Assembly (NCBI GenBank): GCA_964487255.1
Contig: CAZAQV010000065.1
Location: 1 to 7,747, forward strand
Reading direction: 5' to 3'
DNA: 7,747 bases
From: CAZAQV01 sp964487255
GTDB taxonomy: Bacteria; Myxococcota_A; Polyangia; Polyangiales; CAZAQV01
Below, piece by piece: positions 1 through 7,087 of this stretch (positions within the stretch are counted from its first letter, which is position 1; the number at the start of each line of letters is the position of its first letter). The position numbers and the translations under genes are program-made. Below the pieces are notes generated by a model. The model was not told the origin of the DNA and ran no database searches. It saw only the letters and a list, made by a program, of their open reading frames with translations.

Positions 1-20
1 TAATCGTTAATCTTTGCCAT
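1..20 (-). CDS. Possible start of the next minus-strand gene (six codons visible)
   Basis: ATG at 20-18 opens a frame reading MAKIND to the window edge. AAGG (34-31) lies 10 bases upstream, and a sigma70-like promoter and the preceding operon's terminator sit at suitable distances. Six codons are too few to recognise a product. This rests on signal context only. Confidence 0.3.
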
Positions 21-84
21 GGAATTAAAACCTTATTCAATTGAGGGTTTTAAAAGTTGGAGAGTTGACGGTCAGTCGAGATAG

Positions 85-113
85 ATAATAAATAATTTAA
101 CAATTTTTGGCAA
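85..113 (-). promoter_or_regulatory. Putative sigma70-type promoter for the next minus-strand gene
   Basis: TTGCCA (113-108) and TATTAT (90-85) each match the sigma70 consensus at 5 of 6 positions, and the spacer is exactly 17 bases. It stands just beyond the operon terminator and would start RNA near position 78, about 58 bases before the ATG at position 20. The surroundings are AT-rich, where chance matches are common. Confidence 0.45.
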
Positions 114-131
114 AACAATTTGGTTTAATAT

Positions 132-162
132 AAACAAAAAAGCCGATCGCGTTGATCGGCTT
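132..162 (-). terminator. Rho-independent terminator ending the polysaccharide operon
   Basis: On the minus strand a perfect 9-bp stem, AAGCCGATC (162-154) with GATCGGCTT (148-140), closes a 5-base loop (153-149). It runs straight into a T-rich tail: six Ts at 141-136, of which two are in the stem, then G and TTT. It lies 10 bases past the last stop of the dehydrogenase remnant and was probably that gene's own terminator. The plus-strand tail (TTCCTTAAA) is poor, so it acts mainly on minus-strand transcripts. Confidence 0.88.
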
Positions 163-171
163 CCTTAAACC

Positions 172-490
172 TTAAAGCATTCCATCACCGGTTTCAGGTG
201 TATCGGTAAATGATACGCCATATTCATATTAAACTTAATTACCATCAGCCCAGCAATCTGTTACATCCATCAAACACCCGAAATCTTGTAGTTCTTTTAT
301 CACATCAATAACGTGGGTATTGCGCAAATCTGGGCAGCTTTCCTTAAAGGTAAATCCAATAATCAGCACGCAAGCATCAGCCAGAATGATTTCTGAGTGA
401 TAACTTATGGCTTGCGCTTTGTGGGTCGGACTACAGGGGCGCTACCCCAATAAAATGCCCGCCAACCAATCCAGGCTTGAACGGTAAGGA
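172..490 (-). pseudogene. Decayed remnant of UDP-HexNAc 6-dehydrogenase (TviB/WbpO/WbpA type)
   Basis: Read on the minus strand, 487-437 gives LPFKPGLVGGHFIGVAP, the active-site stretch of UDP-GlcNAc/GalNAc dehydrogenases (family form PGLVGGHCIGVDPYYLTHKA). The catalytic Cys is Phe (TTT at 454-452) and the frame then hits TAG at 433. One extra base near 436 shifts homology to the next frame: THKAQAISYHSEIILA (426-379), then directly ACVLIIGFTFKESCPDLRNT (375-316), then HVIDVIKELQDFG. The join at 379/378 skips roughly 35-40 residues that intact relatives carry there. In the same frame stops follow at 237-235 and 231-229, yet homology resumes (YEYGVSFTDTPETGDGML, 228-175) to TAA at 174-172. The N-terminal two-thirds and the last part are missing. 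Intact homologues oxidise C6 of UDP-HexNAc to the uronic acid. The upstream limit is approximate, and 491-559 shows nothing I recognise. The piece is AT-rich (21 G/C of 60 at 481-540). Confidence 0.85.
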
Positions 491-559
491 AATTTTTTAA
501 TCCGAAATCCTTTTGCTAATGCTAAAAACAGGTAAAGCGGCCTTTGTACTTCTAGCAGA

Positions 560-2500
560 TTAAGCTGGGAACTGTCGGACATTATCCTTGCCATTCGAAC
601 CTGTCGTCATTGACTGCCCATCTTTACACCAAACGAGATCGGCAAGCCCGCCGTTAGGTGCAAATCCCGTAGGCGCCTCACGAAGGATTCCCACCACTCG
701 TCCGCAATCAAAATCCTGACTTGCTCGAACCAAATCCTTGAGCGCTGCATCAAGACTCTCGGGTGTCATCGACACCTCCCGGGCCATCATGATTCTGGGG
801 TGAGAGGTACCTTGGGGATTGTCACCCACCAGTAATTCCTCAAAGAGTTTTTCTCCGGGGCGCAGGCCAGTGAATACCACTTCAATATCACCATCCGGTT
901 CATTCTCCGATTTCTCGGTTAACCCCATCAGATGAATCATCTTACGAGCCAGATCGGCAATCCTAACTGGCTCCCCCATGTCCAGCACAAATACCTCGCC
1001 ACCCTGGCCCATGCTCCCGGCCTGCAATACCAACTGGCTTGCCTCTGGGATAGTCATGAAATACCGGATAATGTCTGGGTGTGTAACCGTAACAGGCCCA
1101 CCGTCACGGATTTGATCCCTAAACAATGGAACCACAGAACCAGAGGAACCGAGAACGTTCCCAAACCTCACCATGGAAAAGATCGTGGTATTTTGCCTCT
1201 CAGCCAAGCCCTGCAATACCAACTCTGCCATCCGTTTGCTGGCGCCCATCACATTCGTCGGTCGCACAGCTTTATCTGTCGAAATCAAAACAAAACGCTC
1301 AACACCAGCTGCTATTGCCGCTTCTGCAGCGTGTGCCGTGCCAAATACATTGTTTTGAACACCTTCAATAACATTGTGCTCAACCAAAGGCACATGTTTG
1401 TAGGCAGCCGCGTGATAGACAGTCTGGACATTGAAAGCCCGCATAACCACTTCGCAGCGGCGGCGGTGGACGACACTGCCCAGTAGCGCATGCAACTCCA
1501 CACCCAAGCTTTCAAGACGGTTTATGGCCTGCAGTTCGCGTTCGATGGCGTAGAGAGAAAACTCGGACTGTTCAAACAGTACAAGCTTTGTCGGTTTATG
1601 CCGAATAATCTGACGACAAAGCTCAGACCCTATAGAGCCCCCGGCACCAGTTACCATGACCGATTTTTGGAACAGGCTTTTGGCGACGATGGCAGTGTCT
1701 GGGCGCACAGGCTCACGGCCCAGCAAATCCTCAAGCTCGAGGTCCCGGATATCATTGATCCGTGCCTGCCCCGCCACCAACTCGGAAACCGACGGCACTG
1801 TTTGTACCGGAATAGACAGGGGTTCCAGTTGCTTCAGCAACTTTTTGCGGTCGACAGCGGAGTGCGGGTCAAGCGCGAGCAGAATCCTTCTCACGCCATA
1901 TTTGGGCATATTCTTGGCGATCAAATCGATACTGACTACTGGCAGGCCGTCAATCATCGATTTATGGTTGGCCTTATTAAAGGTGACAAACACGACGGGG
2001 CGATATTCCACGCCCTGCCTCAATGCCGAGGCCAGGGCCATACCTGTCTCGCCGGCTCCGATAATGGCCACCGCTTCCTTGTTTCGCTGATGAGGGTGAT
2101 TGACCAGCATGCGCACCCCGAGGCGAGTGCCGCTGACAAAAGCAAACGCCAAAGCACCGTATATAATCGGCACGGAGCGTGGAATGGGCACTTGCAGCAA
2201 GTAACCGGTAATAATTAGCACCAAGGCGGAGGCAAACACTCCGTATATGATGGTTAGAAACGCCTTATCGCCCAGAAACCGAATCACGGCACGGTACAGG
2301 CCCAACCTAATGAACACGGCAATCGTGAACACCACCGTAATGGCGGCTACGATGACATGGCCGCGATCCGGCACCCACAGCTGCTGCTCGAGCCGCAGAG
2401 CGAATGCAGCCCAAATGGCGAACAAAAGAACAATCGTATCGGACGCCACGGAAATCAGCCGCTTTTGAACCCGAGGTAAATTCAAAAAGGTATTAATCAT
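560..2500 (-). CDS. wbpM: Membrane-bound NDP-HexNAc 4,6-dehydratase, WbpM/CapD/FlaA1 family
   Basis: This 646-residue inner-membrane enzyme is close in length to P. aeruginosa WbpM (665 aa as I recall). It should convert UDP-GlcNAc to UDP-4-keto-6-deoxy-HexNAc, the precursor of QuiNAc, FucNAc and related sugars. Four hydrophobic helices (about 14-36, 49-68, 80-101, 108-128) precede a first Rossmann-like domain with AIIGAGETG (145-153). The catalytic SDR domain has VTGAGGSIGSE (283-293), AAAYKHVPLVE (364-374), STDKAVRPTNVMGASK (407-422) and GLRPGEKLFEEL (545-556). The position that is the catalytic Tyr in ordinary SDRs is Met418, with Lys422 in place. This is the Ser-Met-Lys arrangement known for long WbpM-type enzymes, so it is expected and not a defect. 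The start is firm: AAGGA at 2511-2507 stands 6 bases before ATG 2500. The symbol is by family resemblance. It is the last intact gene of the operon. Confidence 0.93.
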   Translation of the reverse strand: MINTFLNLPRVQKRLISVASDTIVLLFAIWAAFALRLEQQLWVPDRGHVIVAAITVVFTIAVFIRLGLYRAVIRFLGDKAFLTIIYGVFASALVLIITGYLLQVPIPRSVPIIYGALAFAFVSGTRLGVRMLVNHPHQRNKEAVAIIGAGETGMALASALRQGVEYRPVVFVTFNKANHKSMIDGLPVVSIDLIAKNMPKYGVRRILLALDPHSAVDRKKLLKQLEPLSIPVQTVPSVSELVAGQARINDIRDLELEDLLGREPVRPDTAIVAKSLFQKSVMVTGAGGSIGSELCRQIIRHKPTKLVLFEQSEFSLYAIERELQAINRLESLGVELHALLGSVVHRRRCEVVMRAFNVQTVYHAAAYKHVPLVEHNVIEGVQNNVFGTAHAAEAAIAAGVERFVLISTDKAVRPTNVMGASKRMAELVLQGLAERQNTTIFSMVRFGNVLGSSGSVVPLFRDQIRDGGPVTVTHPDIIRYFMTIPEASQLVLQAGSMGQGGEVFVLDMGEPVRIADLARKMIHLMGLTEKSENEPDGDIEVVFTGLRPGEKLFEELLVGDNPQGTSHPRIMMAREVSMTPESLDAALKDLVRASQDFDCGRVVGILREAPTGFAPNGGLADLVWCKDGQSMTTGSNGKDNVRQFPA

Positions 2501-3063
2501 TGTGAGTCCTTCACTCTGTCTCCGGCACCCTTGCCACGAACTGTTAACAGAATATATTGGAAATAAGCAGTGAGATTGAGTTCCGCCAGCATTCTCGAGT
2601 CGGTTTCCGCAAGCAAACGAGGCGTCGACATGTCAATATCGTTTACCTGCGCCAGCCCAGTTATTCCCGGCCTTGCTGATAATACACCACGAGCCTCGCG
2701 CTCGGCGATCAGCTCTTCTTGGCTAAACAGGCATGGCCTCGGCCCCACCAGGCTCATCTCCCCTTTCAGCACGTTCCACAGCTGGGGCAACTCATCCAGC
2801 TTGGTGCGACGCAGGAAGCGCCCAAACCGAGTGATGGACGCGGCATTCGCCAAATGACTTGCAACAGAAGCCGTTTCAATCTTCATGGTGCGGAACTTCA
2901 CCAGCGTGAACGGCCGCTTGTCCCGACCTACCCGCTCCTGGCGGAATAGCGGCGCGCCAGTATCAAACATTCCCAGTACATAGAGCACCACGAGCACCGG
3001 TAATCCAAGTACCAGACCGGTCAACGAAAACACAACATCCAACAAACGAATCACATTAACCAT
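2497..3063 (-). CDS. Initiating phosphoglycosyl transferase (PglC/WcaJ-type bacterial sugar transferase)
   Basis: This 188-residue enzyme of the bacterial sugar transferase family (PF02397) moves a sugar 1-phosphate from a UDP-sugar to undecaprenyl phosphate, the first membrane step of repeat-unit assembly. The length matches the minimal PglC-like catalytic core, without the extra N-terminal membrane domain of WcaJ/WbaP. A hydrophobic segment at about 8-30 with a central Pro22 fits the re-entrant membrane helix. QERVG (42-46), KFRTM (56-60), the catalytic Asp90-Glu91 dyad in LDELPQLWNV, SLVGPRP (104-110) and RPGITGLAQV (131-140) are all present. It sits between the epimerase/reductase and the dehydratase, so its substrate is probably their product, UDP-QuiNAc or UDP-FucNAc. 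ATG 3063 has only TTAGG directly against it. GTG 3054 with AGGATGG upstream is an alternative start, and translational coupling is likely. Its TGA overlaps the next ATG as ATGA. Confidence 0.92.
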   Translation of the reverse strand: MVNVIRLLDVVFSLTGLVLGLPVLVVLYVLGMFDTGAPLFRQERVGRDKRPFTLVKFRTMKIETASVASHLANAASITRFGRFLRRTKLDELPQLWNVLKGEMSLVGPRPCLFSQEELIAEREARGVLSARPGITGLAQVNDIDMSTPRLLAETDSRMLAELNLTAYFQYILLTVRGKGAGDRVKDSQ

Positions 3064-3064
3064 C

Positions 3065-4009
3065 CTAATTGTGTTTAAAACAGCGCCTCAGCCCTTCGTC
3101 AACCGAAATCGTCGGTTCCCAACCCAAAACATGCCGGGTTTTGGAGATATCCACCTGCAAGGATCCAAGTAACCGCTGCGCCATGGCTTTTTTACCCAAA
3201 ACCGAAGCACCTAACTGCAACACCCCGGCAGGCACCGGTAACAGACGCGCCGATTTTCCTATGGCGACCCCTACACGCCGCAACAGTTCGGATGTGGAAA
3301 GATCCTCCCCGTCGCCGGCCAGAAACACCTGATTCGCAGCGGCGGGGTGATCAACGCAGGTGATAATCAGGTCTACCAAGTTATCCAGTGCGACCAGAGA
3401 ACGTTTATTGTGGACAGCACCCAATGGCAAAGGAAGGCCTTTAGCAACTAGCCTGGCCATGCTGGCGAAGTTACCTTTAACACCCGGGCCATAAACCAAA
3501 GGCGGGCGAATAATCACCACTTCCATGCCGGTTTCCCGAGCAACCTGCTGCAAGCCCTGCTCCGCTTCCGATTTTGACATGCCATAAGGATCCTCCGGAG
3601 CCGGTCTATCATCAGCGGTAAAACATCTGCCCGACGCGGTCTGCTCACCGTTTACTTTTATAGAGCTGATAAAAACGAAACGCCGAACGCCGAACGCCGC
3701 AGCCTGGCGTGCGAGGTTGAGCGTGCCAGCAGCATTGACCTTTCGAAACTCAGTTAGCGGATCAGTAGCCGCGTCGTCCATAATATGGGCGCGAGCGGCA
3801 GTGTGAACGATGACTCGCTGATCCAGCAGTGCTTCAGACCAATCCGTATCACCATTGATCTCACCCACGGCAAAATACGAGGAATCATCACCCTCGACCT
3901 TCGCCCGCACAGTTCCCAGAACAGGGGCTGATGACTGCGCCGCCAAACGCTTTATCAGCTGGCCGCCAACGAAACCGGACGCACCCGTGACCATAACCCG
4001 CTCAGCCAT
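3065..4009 (-). CDS. NAD(P)-dependent sugar epimerase / 4-ketoreductase (extended SDR, WbpV/WreQ-like)
   Basis: This is a 314-residue extended short-chain dehydrogenase/reductase acting on nucleotide sugars. From ATG 4009 it opens with MAERVMVTGASGFVGG, the Rossmann glycine motif. HTAARAH follows at 69-75, then FISSIKVNG at 113-121 (Ser115/116 the active-site Ser region), PYGMSK at 141-146 (catalytic Tyr142 and Lys146), RPPLVYGPG at 168-176 and a substrate-binding C-terminal part ending at LGWEPT. The frame is open 42 bases further up to an ATG at 4051, but that would add 14 residues before the fold, while ATG 4009 has a strong AAGGAG site. It lies directly before the initiating transferase and the WbpM-type dehydratase. 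This fits a role in reducing the 4-keto-6-deoxy product to UDP-D-QuiNAc or UDP-D-FucNAc, as described for WreQ and WbpV. A plain UDP-HexNAc 4-epimerase is the alternative. One base separates its TAG stop from the next ATG. Confidence 0.88.
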   Translation of the reverse strand: MAERVMVTGASGFVGGQLIKRLAAQSSAPVLGTVRAKVEGDDSSYFAVGEINGDTDWSEALLDQRVIVHTAARAHIMDDAATDPLTEFRKVNAAGTLNLARQAAAFGVRRFVFISSIKVNGEQTASGRCFTADDRPAPEDPYGMSKSEAEQGLQQVARETGMEVVIIRPPLVYGPGVKGNFASMARLVAKGLPLPLGAVHNKRSLVALDNLVDLIITCVDHPAAANQVFLAGDGEDLSTSELLRRVGVAIGKSARLLPVPAGVLQLGASVLGKKAMAQRLLGSLQVDISKTRHVLGWEPTISVDEGLRRCFKHN

Positions 4010-5135
4010 CCCCGAGTAACTCCTTATAAATCCCCATGTGCTGTTCCACAATATGATCTATGGAAAAGGCCTTCTCCGCCAGTTCACGACCTGCCTTGCC
4101 CATTTTCAACCGGCGTTCCGGTGCTTCTACAAGCATCTGAATGGCATCCGCAAGCGCCTGTGCACTTTTCACTGGCACCAGAATGCCGGTCACACCCGGT
4201 TCTATTGCATCTCGGCAGCCAGGCACATCCGTCGTTACCACAGCCCGCCCGCAGGCCGCTGCCTCAACCAGTCCTTTGGGCAAGCCTTCCCTGTAGGAAG
4301 GCAAACACACAATATTGGCCGCCTGATACTGACAAGCAACATCGGTTCGATAACCCGGCAATTCAACAACACCCTCGGCAGCCCAGCCATCCACTTCCGA
4401 CCTATCAACGCTGGTCGGGTTACCTGGATCCGGCGCACCGACAAGACGCAACCGCACATTGACACGACGGGTCTTTAATAATCTGGCCGCCTCAACAAAC
4501 TCGTACACGCCCTTATCTCGCAATAACCGGGCGGCCATCACGACTACCGGGGTGCCTTCCGGCTCAGGCACAACTGAATAATTGGCGAGGTGCACGCCAG
4601 AACCTCGAATCATTCGTGCCTGAATCGGTTTAAGTGCGCCAATCGCCAATAGCCCATCGCGATCATCGGGGTTCTGAAAAATCACCGCAAGATGCCGCTG
4701 GCTGAATGCCAGTCGATAAAGCCCTGAGACCAACGCTTTACGGGCGCGGGCAACTTTTGACTGCGCCACAAAAACGGTCCCCAAACCTGAAACGGCAGCG
4801 ACCACGGCAGATGTACCAGCAAGCCGGGCCGCAATGCCACCGTATAAGACCGGTTTGATCGTAATCAGATGCACCAAGTCCGGCTTTATTTCCCGAAATA
4901 ACCGATACAAACTGACAAAAGAACCCAACTCTGCAAGAGGGTTTTGGCCGCTTCTAGTAATGCCAACGGTGTGGTGTACCAGGCCAAGGCGCCTAATCTC
5001 CCGGACGGCATCCCCTCCCGCCGTTGCAATATGCACTTCATTTCCTGCCTCGCGTGCGGCAAGTGCGATCGGCAACCGATGCGACAGAAAGAATTCGGGG
5101 GTATTAACAACAAAGAGGATTTTTTTGGCTGTCAA
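4002..5135 (-). CDS. GT4-family (GT-B fold) glycosyltransferase
   Basis: This cytoplasmic retaining glycosyltransferase would add one sugar to the lipid-linked repeat unit. Numbering from TTG at 5135 it has 377 residues. The N-terminal Rossmann domain starts at once with KKILFVVNTPEFF. LVHLITIKP at about 87-95 and SGLGTVF at about 116-122 resemble CapM/WcaL-like GT4 enzymes. The donor-binding half holds AARLLRDKG (201-209, Lys208 probably contacting the nucleotide-sugar diphosphate) and the EX7E motif in REGLPKGLVE (Glu283 and Glu291). No ATG lies near the N-terminus. Candidate starts are TTG 5174, GTG 5150 and TTG 5135. I chose TTG 5135 because it sits directly before the fold, overlaps the preceding stop as TTGA and has GGAAG just upstream. 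Starting at 5174 would give 390 residues. The product ends in an 8-base overlap with the next gene. Donor and acceptor sugars cannot be read from the sequence. Confidence 0.85.
   Translation of the reverse strand: MTAKKILFVVNTPEFFLSHRLPIALAAREAGNEVHIATAGGDAVREIRRLGLVHHTVGITRSGQNPLAELGSFVSLYRLFREIKPDLVHLITIKPVLYGGIAARLAGTSAVVAAVSGLGTVFVAQSKVARARKALVSGLYRLAFSQRHLAVIFQNPDDRDGLLAIGALKPIQARMIRGSGVHLANYSVVPEPEGTPVVVMAARLLRDKGVYEFVEAARLLKTRRVNVRLRLVGAPDPGNPTSVDRSEVDGWAAEGVVELPGYRTDVACQYQAANIVCLPSYREGLPKGLVEAAACGRAVVTTDVPGCRDAIEPGVTGILVPVKSAQALADAIQMLVEAPERRLKMGKAGRELAEKAFSIDHIVEQHMGIYKELLGDG
4020..4025 (-). promoter_or_regulatory. Shine-Dalgarno site fixing the epimerase/reductase start
   Basis: AAGGAG (minus strand, 4025-4020) stands 10 bases before ATG 4009 and inside the last codons of the glycosyltransferase gene. 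It decides for ATG 4009 over the in-frame ATG at 4051, which would overlap the upstream gene by 50 bases. Confidence 0.75.
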
Positions 5136-7087
5136 TTCACTTCCAACCACGCCTGAAACATCAACACGTTCCAAAGATGATACTGCCAGTTCTGTTTACC
5201 ATTCAGGTGTTCCGCCCACATAGCTCGGATTGGCTCAGGATGAAAGAAGCCTTCCGACCGGAGGCGACTTTCATCGAGCAATGTCTCTGCCCAGTCTCTC
5301 AACGGCCCGCGCAACCAGCTATCCAACGGAATTCCGAAGCCCATCTTCGGTCGTTCAATAAGCTCCTTGGGCACATGTTTGTAAAGCACATGGCGTAACA
5401 GCCACTTGCCTTGCCCATCACGTAGTTTCAAGTCGAGGGGCATTCGCCACGCCAGTTCAACTACATGGTGGTCCAGCATCGGTACCCGGGTTTCCAGACT
5501 GGTAGCCATCGCCGCACGGTCTACCTTGGTGAGAATGTCGTCCGCCATATAAGTTTGCGCGTCCATCGCCATCATTGCATGCTCAAGGCAGTCGGTTTCC
5601 GGCCAACAAGAAGGTGTTGTGAGAAGCGTTTTTGGCTCCCTTGCACCAATAACTACCTTGGCCGGATCTTTCCAGTGACTGGTAAGCTCTCGGTAAAAGG
5701 CATGGCCATCAGAGAGCGCAAGCACATCGGCCAGTTTGCGGGCTTTTTCGCCCGGAATAGAAAGCTGTAAGCGCTTGGGCAGTGCCGGCCTTGCCCATTC
5801 AAAGAGTCTATCCCACGTGGCTGGGGGTACGCAGCGCAGAGCGGCAGCGGCGGCATGGCGGGCAAATTCAGGCATTCGTTGCACCGGTCCCCAGACCCTA
5901 CGTGCTGCCAGATAACGATTGTAGCCACCAAACAGTTCGTCACCGCCATCACCGCTCAAGGCAACCGTGACATGCTGCTTGGCCATTTGACTTACGAGCA
6001 ACGTGGGTATCTGCGAACTATCGCCAAAAGGCTCGCAATAGATGGTAGGAAGATTCGGAATTACCGCCAGTGCGTCCTCCGGGCGAACATAGAACTCGGT
6101 GTGCTCAGTACCTAAATGGTCGGCAACAGCTTTTGCATGCGTCGCTTCATTGTACCCACCCTGGTCAAAACCGATGGTGAAGGTCCTAACCGGCCGCTCG
6201 CTCTGTGCCTGCATCAAGGCAACAATTGTGCTGCTATCCACGCCGCCACTCAGAAACGCTCCGAGCGGCACATCAGAAACCATCTGCGCGCCAATACTGG
6301 CCGAAAGTCTCGATTCCAAAAGATCTACGGCGGAATTCGGGCTGCCGGTAAACGGGTTCGCCAGCCCCTCTTCCACGGCCTGATTCAGCTGCCAGTAGGC
6401 TTCAGGGTGGACACCTTTGGAGCAGGCCAGATCACCCTGCAACGGAATTTGCAGAAAATGCCCAGGCATAAGTTTTTGAATACCCGTATAAATACTGTAA
6501 GGCGCTGGTATATAGCAATGGCGCAACAGTAAGGTCAGGGCACCTCGGTCAATCTCGCCATTGAACTCTGGGTGAACCTTCAAGGCCTTCAGCTCAGAAC
6601 CGAACAGCAATACGTCGCCACACCATCCCCAATACAAAGGCTTTTCGCCCATTCGGTCACGAGCTAGCGTCAATAGCTGCTCCTGCTTATCCCACAGAGC
6701 AATGGCAAACATCCCCACTGTGGATTTCAGGGTCCGTTCAATACCCCATGCAGCAAAGCATGCCAGCAGAGTTTCCGTATCGGAATGCCCCCGCCACACC
6801 GGTGCTTCTTTTTCCGCCTGCAACTGAGCCCGTAATTCCAGATGATTGTATATTTCCCCGTTGAAGGCTAAGACATAACGCCCTCTCGCTGACAGCATGG
6901 GCTGATGGCCCGACGGGGAAAGGTCGAGAATTGAAAGACGGGAGTGAGCAAGAGCCACTCCAGCATTCTCATCACACCATGCACCTGAGTCATTAGGACC
7001 ACGATGGGTAACTTGGCGTACCATGTTTTTAACGACAACTTCCGAATTTGTCGATATGGGGTTAAAGAACCCGGTCAAACCACACAT
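5132..7087 (-). CDS. AsnB-family glutamine amidotransferase, probably amidating a sugar uronic acid
   Basis: This is a complete 651-residue class II glutamine amidotransferase/asparagine synthase. Cys2, exposed after Met removal, is the glutaminase nucleophile. The N-terminal domain shows R50 (HSRLSILD), FNGEIYN at 75-81 and HSDTE at 101-105. The synthetase domain has the ATP-pyrophosphatase loop LSGGVDSS at 279-286 and SGDGGDELFGGY at 378-389. All key residues are present, so the enzyme should use glutamine and ATP to make an amide. Housekeeping AsnB makes asparagine, but homologues inside O-antigen clusters (WbpS of Pseudomonas aeruginosa O6 is the model I recall) are assigned to amidation of GalNAcA-type uronic acids. 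The position between a polymerase and a glycosyltransferase favours that role; the exact acceptor is inference. ATG at 7087 follows a weak AAGAGA ribosome site. The gene overlaps both neighbours: 13 bases upstream, and 4 bases downstream if the next gene starts at its TTG. Confidence 0.88.
   Translation of the reverse strand: MCGLTGFFNPISTNSEVVVKNMVRQVTHRGPNDSGAWCDENAGVALAHSRLSILDLSPSGHQPMLSARGRYVLAFNGEIYNHLELRAQLQAEKEAPVWRGHSDTETLLACFAAWGIERTLKSTVGMFAIALWDKQEQLLTLARDRMGEKPLYWGWCGDVLLFGSELKALKVHPEFNGEIDRGALTLLLRHCYIPAPYSIYTGIQKLMPGHFLQIPLQGDLACSKGVHPEAYWQLNQAVEEGLANPFTGSPNSAVDLLESRLSASIGAQMVSDVPLGAFLSGGVDSSTIVALMQAQSERPVRTFTIGFDQGGYNEATHAKAVADHLGTEHTEFYVRPEDALAVIPNLPTIYCEPFGDSSQIPTLLVSQMAKQHVTVALSGDGGDELFGGYNRYLAARRVWGPVQRMPEFARHAAAAALRCVPPATWDRLFEWARPALPKRLQLSIPGEKARKLADVLALSDGHAFYRELTSHWKDPAKVVIGAREPKTLLTTPSCWPETDCLEHAMMAMDAQTYMADDILTKVDRAAMATSLETRVPMLDHHVVELAWRMPLDLKLRDGQGKWLLRHVLYKHVPKELIERPKMGFGIPLDSWLRGPLRDWAETLLDESRLRSEGFFHPEPIRAMWAEHLNGKQNWQYHLWNVLMFQAWLEVN
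5140..5144 (-). promoter_or_regulatory. Probable ribosome binding site for the GT4 gene
   Basis: GGAAG (minus strand, 5144-5140), continuing into TGA as a GGAGGTGA-like stretch, lies 4 bases before TTG 5135. It is inside the 3' end of the amidotransferase gene. It supports TTG 5135, but the spacing is short and GTG 5150 cannot be excluded. Confidence 0.4.

Noticed and set aside
65..94. Plus-strand promoter-like pair TTGACG (65-70) and TAAATA (89-94), 18-base spacer
   Set aside because: It would transcribe into the terminator hairpin and the antisense of the remnant with no plus-strand gene after it. The overlapping minus-strand promoter fits the context better.
410..418. Met418 in place of the SDR catalytic Tyr in the dehydratase (residue numbering), considered as a disabling mutation
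   Set aside because: Long WbpM-type dehydratases are known to carry a Ser-Met-Lys triad, so this is the normal state of the family. The span given here is in residues of the 560-2500 product, not bases.
932..1486. Plus-strand open frame of 184 codons
   Set aside because: It lies antisense inside the dehydratase gene, whose motifs are continuous, and the translation is low-complexity His/Asn/Cys-rich with no recognisable domain. It is a shadow frame.
1490..2218. Plus-strand open frame of 242 codons
   Set aside because: It is antisense to the N-terminal half of the WbpM-type gene. The length follows from the codon use of the real gene, and no family motif is visible.
3065..4051. Longer epimerase/reductase start at ATG 4051
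   Set aside because: The extra 14 residues precede the Rossmann fold and lie within the upstream coding sequence, while AAGGAG before ATG 4009 supports the shorter form.
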